The notes below the pieces were generated by a model. The model had not been told where the DNA came from. It made no database searches and saw only the letters and a list, made by a program, of their open reading frames with translations. The translations under genes were made by a program, and so were the position numbers. A stretch of 32,734 nt of DNA, from positions 1-32,734 of IMG/VR virus record IMGVR_UViG_3300030388_000609; one strand, given 5' to 3'. Below are positions 15,939 to 24,958 of this stretch, piece by piece. This DNA is from a virus. The number at the start of each line of letters is the position of its first letter. Within the stretch, counting starts at the first letter, position 1.

Positions 15939-18900
15939 TGGAAATTATTGTACCTGAGCCAGAAAAGTTTGACTTTAAGAGGCGTCGAGTCTCAACGACC
16001 ACCTCAACTCTTGGCGAAAACCTTAAAGCACAATATGGAAATATAATAAATCCAATCATAAGCCAAAATGAGTTTTATTCTGGAGCAGGGGGTGAGGAGG
16101 TTTATGATCAAAACTCTATTTCAAGGGTTGAGGATTATATAAACGACAACGGTATTGTAGGGCCCGAAGCCGATGAGCTAAGGGCTTTTGGCATTGGTAG
16201 TTTAGAAAATTTCCAATCTACTTTAAGGTCAATAGAGGAAAAGCAAAAGAACTTAGAGAACCTTTCTAGAGCCAGCACATTAAACTTAATTGTTTCTGAC
16301 CCAGCATTACACGTTTCATTGCTTATACCCTACGCTGGCATGTCTGCTGCTAATAAGTTTGCAGGTGCCTTGAGGGCTTCCGCTTCTCGCTCCACTGCCC
16401 TTAGAAATCAAAGTACATTCCAAGAATTTACTCAAGGCAGGGCTTCTTTTAGTGACCCAAGGTATTTGGATGTACGTTTATTTCGTGACTTTGTTTCTGC
16501 AAAACAAACAATGAGTAGTAAGAAGTTTTCTGTAGCTCAGTTAGCAAGGATAGGCGCTCTTGATGCTGGCGTTGTAGACGGAAGTATTAACTTAACACTT
16601 GCATTAACAGAAATTAGTGAAGGCCAAGACCCATTAGACGCAATGGCGAACGCTGCTTTATATACAGCAGGCGCGACTGCAATTGGTGGGCTTATGGGCT
16701 ACGGTGTAGGCAAAGTAGCTAACCGTCCAAGAACCGCACTGAATCGAGAAGCTACATTTAACAAAGCATACAAGAAATTCCTTAATTCTGTATCAGAGAA
16801 ACCAACGGAAACTGGAGAGGACCTTTCGTTTACAGGGTCGTGGTTTACAAACTCTTGGTTTATGAAATCTGTTCCAACTCCAGTAAGGGCTACGATACAA
16901 GACTCTGATCTACCGGAGTGGCCCAAGCTTGAAATGTTACAGCTTGGCGGTGATAATGGTATGCCATTTGCTATGAACCAAGTTGGTCGCAGCGTTGGTA
17001 GTTCTACTTTTATTGAAACTGGTAGACGCCAAGGTGATTGGTTTAAGGCTCTTGATGTAATTAATAAAGACTATCGTACTGTTAATCCGAACTCTGGTGG
17101 AGCAGAGTTTTTAAGCATACCCCTTGGGGAGTACGCTGAAAAAATTAAAAGAAAAATAGGTAGAGACAGCTTCGCTCCTGACGAGTGGTACAACCACATT
17201 GGTAGACTAATGGTTGATGAGGTGCCGTTTGACAAAATGACACCACAGGAAGCCTCTTCTGTCCAAGCCGCTCGTTCTTTCTTTGAGAAATATGGAGATG
17301 AACTACAATCTCTAGGCATTATAAATGTTAAAGACGTTTATGAAGACAGCTACTTAAAAAATGTAGGTCGTCAGATGGAGCTTCAGAGCGTTACTAGGAG
17401 TATTATACAACAGAATAAAAAATGGATGGAGCCACAGTTAAACAAAGAAACTATTGGAATAGAAAAGATAAGCAATAAACTAAAAGCTTTAAATAAAACA
17501 CAAGCCTCAAGAGGTCTAACTAAAAAACAATTAGAATTTAGGGCCTCTTTAGAAAAGCAACTTGTGGAGTCTCAAGACAAGCAAGCAGCCCTTCAAGATC
17601 TCTTTGACAAAATAGAGGAAGCTAATTCAATAGAAGAGTTGGCCTTATTGTACGACAAGCTTCGACTTACAGCAAAAATGTCAGATGGTTTGCAGAAGTT
17701 AAGTAAGTCTATGCAAGAAACTAGCGTAAGAATAACTAACGCTCTTGATGTTTTGAAAAGTAAGGGAACTAAGTCTCCAAATAATTATTTAATGAGAATC
17801 TTTAACCGCCGTAAGATAGAGCAAGATACTAACGCATTTAAACAAATCTTAATTAAATACTTCAAAGAAAATCCTGAGGTTATTTCTAAAAATGATGATG
17901 GGCTTTTTGTACGGCAGCAACTTGCTACAGATCCAGCCTCTCTTGATCGAAGGGCACAGGAAACAATAGATAACATTTTGGGCGAAACTGACGAGGATTC
18001 TGTTGACGCTATCTTTACAGGATATGGACGCAGCGGTCCTCTAATATCAAGACGACTTGATATACCTAACAGCTTAATTAAAGATTACATTGTTACAGAT
18101 ATTAAAGAGATAATGATTGCTTATACTAACAGAGTCGCTCCAAGAATAGAGTACCACAAACGGTTTAGCGACCCTAAGAGCGGCAAGTTAATGAGCCTTG
18201 AGTCTAGGATAAATTACTACCGAGAACGCCTAACAAAAGAAGGTGTAAAGGAAGTAACTATAGATAAGTTTATTAAGAACTTTGTTGCTATTTACGACCA
18301 AGTTGTAGGCACAACACTAAAACGACCTGATGCCATCGACACTAAGGCTGCTGACTTTCTTAGAACGGCTACAAGTTGGACGTTCCTTGGTGGGTCTGGC
18401 CTTGCGGCGATTGGAGATGGTGCTTCTATACTTATGGACCATGAGCTAAATGTTATTGGCAAATCTTTTCTTGGCTTAATGGATGATGTCTCATTCAAAG
18501 CATCTAAAAGAGAACTAAACTTAGCTGGCGAAGCTTTAGAGATTGTACGCGGGGTTACTCACCTAAAATATATGGAAAGCCTAAGCAATAATTTGTTTAA
18601 TAAAACTTTACCTGATAAATTAAACAATGCTTTCTATATAGCAAATGGTTTAGCTCCTGTTACAATAGCAATAAAGGTTCTTGACGGATTACTCCGTGGC
18701 CACACAATTGTTGAAGCCTCAAGTCGTCTTGTTGCAGGCAATGCTAGCAAATTTGAAATAGAGTTTCTTGCTAGGTATAATATTACTCCAGATCTAGCTA
18801 AGAAAATATCAGAATCTCCTTTTGATACAAGCGAAGGTGGTTTATTTTTACCCAATACAGAAGCTTGGACAGATGAAGATGCCGTTATAGCTTTTAGAAA

Positions 18901-19600
18901 CGCTTTAAACTCTGGTGTAATGAACAGGGTTATTATGGGAACGCCTGCTGACAAGCCAATAGTTATGAGCGGAGTTGCTTATATACCTGACAGCATTGCT
19001 AGCAAACTTCCATTTGATTTACCCGCAGACCCTAGAGTTAAGGGATATCGCAGGGTAGAAAGTGGATTGCTCGCGTTACCATTTACTTTCTATAGCTACA
19101 CAATGGGAGCATTAAGCAAGATAACAGCCAATCATGCAGCTGGATCGGTTAGAAACAGATTAAGCCATGCAGCAGTTGCTATGGGTCTTGGTTCTTTAAT
19201 TGTAAGTACAAGGACACCAGATTGGGCATGGGATAAAATGGATACGGAAGACAAGATTATGAGAGCTTTTGATTTCTCAGGTCTTGCTGCTATTTATACT
19301 GACATGGCTTACAGGGCAATAACTATGGCAAGCGAAACAGGTTTAGGAAACAATTTCCCAATACAGCCTAAGTTTCAAGCCAGCCCAGACAAGCTAGGTG
19401 CAGCGGTCTCTGTATTCGGCGCTCCAGCCGATTGGACTTACGAAGTTTTAAGCGGGATTGGGCAAATGTTACAAGGAGATGTAAAGGATGGAGCCCAGCA
19501 AATGATTAAGATGGCACCTTTAGCTACGACAATTATGACAGGAAACGCACTAAAGGATATGGCTAATGAAATGGTAGAGGGATTACCAAACAGGCCATGA
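15938..19600 (+). CDS. Internal virion protein, T7 gp16-like
   Basis: 1220 residues, ejected core protein by position. Visible features: an N-terminal basic patch (FDFKRRRVS), hydrophobic small-residue segments near 104-130 (NLIVSDPALHVSLLIPYAGM) and 234-262 (NAALYTAGATAIGGLMGYGV) that could span a membrane, coiled-coil-like stretches near 485-600, and another hydrophobic region near 810-830 (FLGGSGLAAIGDGASILMD). The N-terminal transglycosylase found in T7 gp16 is not evident, so peptidoglycan opening may rely on another protein. It is followed by an intergenic promoter-like motif. Confidence 0.78.
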   Translation: MEIIVPEPEKFDFKRRRVSTTTSTLGENLKAQYGNIINPIISQNEFYSGAGGEEVYDQNSISRVEDYINDNGIVGPEADELRAFGIGSLENFQSTLRSIEEKQKNLENLSRASTLNLIVSDPALHVSLLIPYAGMSAANKFAGALRASASRSTALRNQSTFQEFTQGRASFSDPRYLDVRLFRDFVSAKQTMSSKKFSVAQLARIGALDAGVVDGSINLTLALTEISEGQDPLDAMANAALYTAGATAIGGLMGYGVGKVANRPRTALNREATFNKAYKKFLNSVSEKPTETGEDLSFTGSWFTNSWFMKSVPTPVRATIQDSDLPEWPKLEMLQLGGDNGMPFAMNQVGRSVGSSTFIETGRRQGDWFKALDVINKDYRTVNPNSGGAEFLSIPLGEYAEKIKRKIGRDSFAPDEWYNHIGRLMVDEVPFDKMTPQEASSVQAARSFFEKYGDELQSLGIINVKDVYEDSYLKNVGRQMELQSVTRSIIQQNKKWMEPQLNKETIGIEKISNKLKALNKTQASRGLTKKQLEFRASLEKQLVESQDKQAALQDLFDKIEEANSIEELALLYDKLRLTAKMSDGLQKLSKSMQETSVRITNALDVLKSKGTKSPNNYLMRIFNRRKIEQDTNAFKQILIKYFKENPEVISKNDDGLFVRQQLATDPASLDRRAQETIDNILGETDEDSVDAIFTGYGRSGPLISRRLDIPNSLIKDYIVTDIKEIMIAYTNRVAPRIEYHKRFSDPKSGKLMSLESRINYYRERLTKEGVKEVTIDKFIKNFVAIYDQVVGTTLKRPDAIDTKAADFLRTATSWTFLGGSGLAAIGDGASILMDHELNVIGKSFLGLMDDVSFKASKRELNLAGEALEIVRGVTHLKYMESLSNNLFNKTLPDKLNNAFYIANGLAPVTIAIKVLDGLLRGHTIVEASSRLVAGNASKFEIEFLARYNITPDLAKKISESPFDTSEGGLFLPNTEAWTDEDAVIAFRNALNSGVMNRVIMGTPADKPIVMSGVAYIPDSIASKLPFDLPADPRVKGYRRVESGLLALPFTFYSYTMGALSKITANHAAGSVRNRLSHAAVAMGLGSLIVSTRTPDWAWDKMDTEDKIMRAFDFSGLAAIYTDMAYRAITMASETGLGNNFPIQPKFQASPDKLGAAVSVFGAPADWTYEVLSGIGQMLQGDVKDGAQQMIKMAPLATTIMTGNALKDMANEMVEGLPNRP

Positions 19601-19615
19601 TTTGTACTAGCTCCG

Positions 19616-19634
19616 TTGTGCATTGATCTTCTCT
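19616..19634 (+). promoter_or_regulatory. Candidate late promoter/activator motif, copy 3
   Basis: TTGTGCATTGATCTTCTCT lies in the 68-base gap before the fiber gene. It matches 4652-4670 at 17 of 19 positions, including 12 identical bases in a row. The motif starts 53 bases before the fiber start, against 58 bases for the copy before the small MCF gene. Confidence 0.55.
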
Positions 19635-19668
19635 GCATTTCAGTAAAGAAAAGACTTAGAGGTGACAT

Positions 19669-22600
19669 ATGACAATTACAGTATCAGCAAATAACGCTCG
19701 TGTTCGTTACACAGCAACAAGTTCACAGACTGCATTTGCAGTTCCTTTTGAGTTTACTGACAACGATGAGATTAGCGTCTTCGTTGCAACAACAGCGACT
19801 AATGAAGCAGGCGCAGAAAAAACTCAGGGTACGGGAAGCACTCACTACGCAATATCAGGTGGCGGTGGAGCTACAGGAACAGTTACGTTTGTTACTGGCA
19901 TTACCCAAGGCCATATTGTTACTATTGTAAGGGACATACCAGTTGAAAGAACCACAGACTTTACTGCTGGTACTACAATCAACAGGGCTGCGCTCAACAC
20001 ACAGCTAGATAACATGACAGCAATGATTGGCGATCTTAAAGATAGGACTGATCGCTCTATTAGGCTTTCAGATTCGGATACAGAGAATAGTTTGTTGCTG
20101 CCTTCTATAGATAACAGGGCTGGTAAGATCTTTGGCTTTAATTCTTCTGGCGGTCTTACTGCTGATACGGCTGCTAACTTTGACATAACCCTTGATGACG
20201 TTTTATCTAATACAATTACTATTACGGGGAATCCCAATAGTAAATTTCTAGTTTCTACTGCCCTTGATAGCCATCTTAAAAGCGTAGGTGGTGTTTTAAA
20301 CCTACAGTCTCAAAAGGGTTCAAACACTGCTGGCATTTCCCTTGATGGGAGCGCATCGGTAGGCATTGACATAAGTGCTGGTAACAAAACAATACGGATA
20401 CAGGATGCTACTAACTTTACGTCTACCGTTGATATAGATGGTGCCCTTAATGTAGACGGCGCTGCTATTATAGACGGTACATTAGGTGCTGGTGCCTCAA
20501 CACTAAGCTCAGTAATTACAAATACAATCACATCACTTGCTAGTGCTGACATTGATATAAAACCTTTAGGTGGTCAGGTAAACATTTTAAATGCAGCTGG
20601 CGCACAAAGGCTTTTATTTGACAACGCTGACCAACCATTTATAACATACTTTCAAAGCAGCAACATAACAAAGCTGGGTGTTGTTGACCCAACCGCTACC
20701 AGAAATATTCTACTTCCCAATGCTAGCGATACATTAGTAGGTAAAGCCACAACTGACACGCTAACAAACAAGACGCTTACAAGCCCTGTCTTAAATACTG
20801 GTGTGTCTGGGTCTGCCTTCTTAGATGAAGACAACATGGGTTCTAACAGCGCAACTAAGGTTGCCTCTCAGCAATCTATTAAAGCTTACGTTGATTCGGT
20901 TGCAGGCGGGGCTACTTTTAGCGCTCTTTTATCTAGTGGTAATACAACGGGCGGAACTGACATTGTTGTATCAGCTAACGATGACATTACATTTACTGAT
21001 TCTTCAAAAGCTATCTTTGGCGCTGGCGGTGATCTTAAAATACATCACGATGCGTCTAACTCATACATAACGGAGTCCGGAACTGGCGGTTTATTTATAG
21101 AATCAAGCACTGTAAGAATAAATACAGGAACATTATTTGTAAACAATGCTGCTAATGATGAAAACTTATTTAAGGCTGTCCAAAACTTTGGTGTCACACT
21201 TTATTATAATAACGCTATTAAAATTGCGACTACCAATACTGGCATTGCTGTTACTGGCGAAGTGGCCGCTACAACTTTAGACATTTCGGGTGCTATAGAT
21301 GTAGCAGGTACAACTAACCTTGATGTAGTAGATATTGATGGCGCTGTTAACATGGCAACGACTGCCCTAGTAACAGGCGTCTTAACTACTACAGCTACAC
21401 AGGTAGCAACGGGTGGAATTACAAGTGGTTCAAATATTGTTTCTGATACAGACAGCACTGACGATCTTGGTACAACTAGTGTTCGTTGGGCTAACTTGTT
21501 TGTGGATGGTATTACTGCAACTGATCAAATAACCGCCACTGGATTTACGGGTACATTAGACGGTGTTCTTGGGGGTGGCACTGCTGCTGCCGCGAATATA
21601 ACAGCCCTTGATACAAGCGCGGCTGTTAACCTAAACCTTACTACTGACTCAACTAGCTCAACTTCAGGTGCTTTAATTGTAGACGGTGGTGTTGGTATAG
21701 CTAAGAAACTATTTGTTGGTACTGACCTAGACGTTGATGGTACAACTAACCTAGATGCCACGAATATTGTGGGGGCTACAGATATTAACGGCCTGTTGCA
21801 TATAAGCCCAAACACTTCTGGTAAAGACACCTTTGAGCTATCTACAAGCGCTTCAAATGAAGCAAGACTACGGATGAAGAATGTTGATACCCTCGCCGTT
21901 GAAATTCGTGCTGGGGGCGCCAGCTATTTTAATGGCGGCAATGTTGGGCTTGGCGTAACGTCCCCAGCAGCAGCATTGCACATTGATGCCATAGACAACG
22001 GGGCTATTGTTGCAATCTTTGATACAGACAATTCTGCGAGCAAACTTATATTTCGCAATACTTCAACTACTGGGAACAACACTCAAATTGGTGCAGTTGG
22101 TAATGATTTTGCAGCGTTTACTGGTGGCGCAGAACGTATGCGCATCAGTGCTGCTGGAGCGGTACAATTAGCGGCTACTGCAACCACAAGTGCCATAATA
22201 GGTAGATCAGTTATTCCGAATGGTTCAAATGGTCTAACTTTAACAGCATCAGTTGTTTCAACTTTACCATCAACTACGCCAGCGATTGCAGATAACACAA
22301 GCACTGGTGCTAGTCTCTTTTTAGCTGGTCGGTCTACGGACGCATACGGCGGTAATATAGTTCTCCAAGCTTACGGATCAGGCTCCGCTACAACTGGAAA
22401 TCAAATTTCATTTAATAATCGTAGTGGCGCTGGAACTACAAAAGAAGTTATGAATATCAACAGCGCAGGTGACGTAAAGGTTAATGTAGGCAACCTAGTA
22501 ATCGGCACAGCAGGTAAGGGCATTGATTTTCATAATTTTGGTTCTGGCGCTACTATTGGTAGTAACTTGTTAGATGACTACGAAGAAGGTGTTTGGACTC

Positions 22601-22995
22601 CCGCAATTAAACACGGCTCGACGGCTGCTACTATGACAGACCTTGGAGCAAGTGGCTCCTATACTAAGGTTGGACGGATGGTAACACTAATGGGAAATGC
22701 AAAAGTAGCGGGTGTTAATGGTAACGGCGCTGTTACAATGACGGGCTTTCCTTTTACTGTAGCAGATACTGTTGCAGTTACAGGGGTAGAAGCAAGCGGC
22801 ACTATTAGCTATTATGCAAGTTGGGGTGCAGTTGTTAACTCGTTGGTCATAACCGCTAGTGCTGGCAACACAACTGGAGAGATGTATGGCAATCATAATA
22901 CTAGTGGGATGAACTCCACAGCAGAGGCAATAACTCAGGTTGAATTAAATGCTAACGCAGAATTTAGATTTTCTATAACTTACTTTTCAACATAA
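19669..22995 (+). CDS. Tail fiber protein with T7-type N-terminal domain
   Basis: Host-recognition fiber, 1108 residues. Residues 1-130 match the T7 fiber N-terminal domain: TVSANNARVRYTATSSQTAF, VPFEFTDNDEISVF, YAISGGGGATGTVTF, IVRDIPVERTTDF, and a coiled stretch before residue 140. This part docks to the tail. The shaft is Thr/Asp/Ser-rich with recurring TTNLD and DVDG units. Familiar fiber units occur near 350-365 (GKATTDTLTNKTLTSPVLN) and 453-475 (GGDLKIHHDASNSYI). The C-terminal domain from about residue 968 starts DDYEEGVWTPAI, a common receptor-binding or trimerising end. AGAGGTG precedes the start. Confidence 0.93.
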   Translation: MTITVSANNARVRYTATSSQTAFAVPFEFTDNDEISVFVATTATNEAGAEKTQGTGSTHYAISGGGGATGTVTFVTGITQGHIVTIVRDIPVERTTDFTAGTTINRAALNTQLDNMTAMIGDLKDRTDRSIRLSDSDTENSLLLPSIDNRAGKIFGFNSSGGLTADTAANFDITLDDVLSNTITITGNPNSKFLVSTALDSHLKSVGGVLNLQSQKGSNTAGISLDGSASVGIDISAGNKTIRIQDATNFTSTVDIDGALNVDGAAIIDGTLGAGASTLSSVITNTITSLASADIDIKPLGGQVNILNAAGAQRLLFDNADQPFITYFQSSNITKLGVVDPTATRNILLPNASDTLVGKATTDTLTNKTLTSPVLNTGVSGSAFLDEDNMGSNSATKVASQQSIKAYVDSVAGGATFSALLSSGNTTGGTDIVVSANDDITFTDSSKAIFGAGGDLKIHHDASNSYITESGTGGLFIESSTVRINTGTLFVNNAANDENLFKAVQNFGVTLYYNNAIKIATTNTGIAVTGEVAATTLDISGAIDVAGTTNLDVVDIDGAVNMATTALVTGVLTTTATQVATGGITSGSNIVSDTDSTDDLGTTSVRWANLFVDGITATDQITATGFTGTLDGVLGGGTAAAANITALDTSAAVNLNLTTDSTSSTSGALIVDGGVGIAKKLFVGTDLDVDGTTNLDATNIVGATDINGLLHISPNTSGKDTFELSTSASNEARLRMKNVDTLAVEIRAGGASYFNGGNVGLGVTSPAAALHIDAIDNGAIVAIFDTDNSASKLIFRNTSTTGNNTQIGAVGNDFAAFTGGAERMRISAAGAVQLAATATTSAIIGRSVIPNGSNGLTLTASVVSTLPSTTPAIADNTSTGASLFLAGRSTDAYGGNIVLQAYGSGSATTGNQISFNNRSGAGTTKEVMNINSAGDVKVNVGNLVIGTAGKGIDFHNFGSGATIGSNLLDDYEEGVWTPAIKHGSTAATMTDLGASGSYTKVGRMVTLMGNAKVAGVNGNGAVTMTGFPFTVADTVAVTGVEASGTISYYASWGAVVNSLVITASAGNTTGEMYGNHNTSGMNSTAEAITQVELNANAEFRFSITYFST

Positions 22996-23042
22996 CCCAC
23001 TGCATAGCTTTGGGTCGGACAGTCCATACAAGGAGATAAAAT

Positions 23043-23444
23043 ATGGCAAACGGTGACATCACAAAGGTAATAGACTATGACAAAATTGAGGTCGTGCAAG
23101 CTTGGAGCATACAAGTTCGCAAGGCTACAAAGATCATGGAAGAAAACTCAGACGGTTCATTGACAGAGCTTAGTCGTGGTTTTCACAGACACGTTCTTGT
23201 GCCTTTTAACTCAGTCTATACGGCTGCTGTTGAAGCTGTTGAAGCTGTAGCCGAAGAGACAGACAGTGACGGTAATGTTACCACTGAAGCAGTAGAAGCT
23301 GTTGAAGCTGTTGATGCAAGCTGGGCGCACAATGCCACAGACATCTCAGGTGAAGCCGCAAGTGTACAAGCTATAGCTAACGCTGCATGGACGGACGCAG
23401 TTAAGAACGCATACAAAGCAATGCGTGAAGCACAAGGGAGTTAA
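23043..23444 (+). CDS. Small post-fiber protein with VEAVEAV repeats
   Basis: 133 residues with a strong AAGGAGA site. The start (MANGDITKVIDYDKIEVVQA) leads into a conserved-looking first half. The middle holds a duplicated Val-Glu-Ala element (AAVEAVEAVAEETDSDG and TTEAVEAVEAVDASW, residues about 61-95). The C-terminus is helical and Ala-rich. Similar short proteins follow fiber genes in many podoviruses; function unknown. The repeat probably varies in copy number by slippage. Confidence 0.7.
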   Translation: MANGDITKVIDYDKIEVVQAWSIQVRKATKIMEENSDGSLTELSRGFHRHVLVPFNSVYTAAVEAVEAVAEETDSDGNVTTEAVEAVEAVDASWAHNATDISGEAASVQAIANAAWTDAVKNAYKAMREAQGS

Positions 23445-23456
23445 CCCTAACCACCG

Positions 23457-23473
23457 CCACGGGTGTACCGTGG
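23457..23473 (+). promoter_or_regulatory. Hairpin in the leader of the next gene
   Basis: CCACGG pairs with CCGTGG around GTGTA. It sits just before the AAGGAG site of the gene at 23496 and may act in mRNA processing or stability. No T-run follows, so it is not a clear terminator. Confidence 0.4.
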
Positions 23474-23495
23474 TAACTCAAATAAGGAGATCACA

Positions 23496-23714
23496 ATGAC
23501 CGAGAAAAAAACACAAGTCATTACGATCGACGACAAAGAATATACTGAAGATCAACTTACTGATGAGCAGAAGGTAATGATAAACCATATAGCTGATCTT
23601 GATCGTAAGGTTTCTTCGGCTCAATTTAATCTAAATCAAATGATTGTAGGTAAACAAGGTTTTGTCAGGATGCTAACTGACTCACTTGCAGAGACTACTG
23701 AAGACACGGAATGA
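23496..23714 (+). CDS. Small phage protein, resembles DUF6447
   Basis: 72 residues. I place the start at 23496 (MTEKKTQVITIDDKEYTEDQ) because AAGGAG is at 23484-23489; an upstream GTG would translate the leader hairpin. The ITIDDKEY beta-hairpin start, the LTDEQKVMINHIADLDRKV helix and the FNLNQMIVGKQGFVRML helix recall proteins labelled DUF6447, unverified. Probably a small virion or regulatory accessory; no function is known to me. Confidence 0.7.
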   Translation: MTEKKTQVITIDDKEYTEDQLTDEQKVMINHIADLDRKVSSAQFNLNQMIVGKQGFVRMLTDSLAETTEDTE

Positions 23715-23719
23715 ATTAA

Positions 23720-24193
23720 ATGATTGATCCCTTTACAGCTATGGCGGCTGCTACCACCGCTTATAAGGGGATCAAGAAAGCTGTTGAGTTTGGTAAGGGC
23801 ATAAGCGAGATGTCTGTTACCATCTCACAGTTTGCTAAAGCTGCATCCGATATGGATTTCCTAGAAAAGAAAGCTGAGAAGCCTCCTCTCTATAAAATGT
23901 TTGGAGACACTGAAGCTAATGCGTTAGAGATCTGGACGCAGAAACAAAAGATGGCTGAGATGCGTGAGGAATTACGATCTCATATCAGTTGGCACTACGG
24001 GCCCAGCGCATGGGAGGCCATAGTAAAAATTGAGGGCCAGCAGCGCAAGAGACAACAAGAGTTAGTATATAAAAAGCAAGAGTTCATTGATAATTGTATT
24101 AGCTGGGCTGTTGGCATCTGTCTTTTGCTTGCCGGTGTGGGTGCTTTAGTTATTGTTTTATTTTTCCTAGGTGTAAAGCACGGCAAATGGTAA
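23720..24193 (+). CDS. C-terminal-anchored membrane protein near the lysis cassette
   Basis: 157 residues. The N-terminus (MIDPFTAMAAATTAYKGIKK) and the coiled, charged middle (KKAEKPPLYKMFGDTEANAL, then a QRKRQQELVYKKQEF helix) precede one strong transmembrane segment at about residues 128-150 (WAVGICLLLAGVGALVIVL). The short tail KHGKW would sit outside. Similar MIDPF...AYKGIKK proteins occur downstream of fibers in marine phages, from memory. A lysis or virion role is possible; not shown. Confidence 0.7.
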   Translation: MIDPFTAMAAATTAYKGIKKAVEFGKGISEMSVTISQFAKAASDMDFLEKKAEKPPLYKMFGDTEANALEIWTQKQKMAEMREELRSHISWHYGPSAWEAIVKIEGQQRKRQQELVYKKQEFIDNCISWAVGICLLLAGVGALVIVLFFLGVKHGKW

Positions 24194-24313
24194 GTGAGGC
24201 TTGTATATCGAAAAGGTAAGTACGTCGTGTACAACAAGAGAGGAATGGTTGTTATCATTACTCACCACAGGCACATAGCAATTAGTTATGCGAAAGGGAT
24301 AAGAGATGACTAG
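24194..24313 (+). CDS. Tiny basic protein, probable gene with GTG start
   Basis: 39 residues beginning at a GTG directly after the previous stop (TAAGTG) and overlapping the next start by eight bases. It reads VRLVYRKGKYVVYNKRGMVV then IITHHRHIAISYAKGIRDD. The regular strand pattern RLVYRKGKYVVYNKRGMVVI, followed by a basic helix, looks like a real fold rather than chance. No good ribosome binding site is seen, so translational coupling would be required. An internal ATG would give only 22 residues. Confidence 0.5.
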   Translation: MRLVYRKGKYVVYNKRGMVVIITHHRHIAISYAKGIRDD

Positions 24314-24620
24314 TGAATTTAAGGATGCTGACTTAAATAATGATGGCTGTATCGATGCACTCGAATGGCAAAAGCTAGCACTTGAAGATCGTTGGCGTGA
24401 GATAAATGACAGCGATGCTAAGAGAGATACACAGCGTAGGCTTGCTACTGCCTGCGCCTTTGGTATGTTGCTGTACCCTTTCGCTATTGTAGGCTCCTCT
24501 GCGCTGGGCTTAGACACTGCTGCTAATTTGATAGCAGACATTGCGACCGTTTATGTGGTCGCTGCATCTGGCGTAGTAGCTGCATACTTTGGATTCAATG
24601 CGATGGAGGCTAAGAAATGA
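24306..24620 (+). CDS. Holin-like membrane protein with an EF-hand
   Basis: 104 residues. Residues 9-20 form a canonical EF-hand calcium loop (D9, N11, D13, G14, I16, D17, E20 in DLNNDGCIDALE). Two transmembrane segments follow, about 47-69 and 75-97, and a short charged tail. It directly precedes the 3TM holin with an ATGA overlap and is two genes before the endopeptidase, so a role in lysis timing is likely. Whether it is a holin, antiholin or regulator is open. Confidence 0.7.
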   Translation: MTSEFKDADLNNDGCIDALEWQKLALEDRWREINDSDAKRDTQRRLATACAFGMLLYPFAIVGSSALGLDTAANLIADIATVYVVAASGVVAAYFGFNAMEAKK

Positions 24621-24958
24621 TCGGTATATTAAGTAGCGTTGTCGGGCTTGCGACCAGTGTTATTGATGGCAAGACTGCTGTTAAGAAAGCTGAAGCAACA
24701 ACTAAGATGAAGATTGCTACTGGAGAAATATCTTGGGAGCAGTCAGCCATTCAAGCAAGTAAAGAAAGTTGGAAGGATGAGGCGTGGACTGTGTGCTTCA
24801 TAGCTATAGTAGGGTGTTCATTTGTTCCCCCGCTCCAGCCCTATATGAGGGAGGGCTTCGCTAATATCTCAGCAGCACCGCAGTGGTTCCAGTGGAGTTG
24901 CTATGCTTCGATTGCTGCAAGCTTTGGAATAAGAACAATGAAAGGATTTAAGAAATGA
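24617..24958 (+). CDS. Holin, 3TM (GTA-release) type
   Basis: 113 residues. The N-terminal hydrophobic stretch (MIGILSSVVGLATSVI), a charged helix, then the SWKDEAWTVCFIAIVGCSFV region (residues 51-70) and a C-terminal membrane segment (about 88-107) match the 3TM-type holins associated with gene-transfer-agent release. It should make the inner-membrane lesion that lets the endopeptidase out. It overlaps the EF-hand gene and the endopeptidase gene by four bases each. Confidence 0.8.
   Translation: MIGILSSVVGLATSVIDGKTAVKKAEATTKMKIATGEISWEQSAIQASKESWKDEAWTVCFIAIVGCSFVPPLQPYMREGFANISAAPQWFQWSCYASIAASFGIRTMKGFKK

Noticed and set aside
24167-24541. 124-residue minus-strand ORF across the lysis genes
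   Set aside because: Antisense to the EF-hand holin-like gene; no ribosome binding site and no protein-like pattern.
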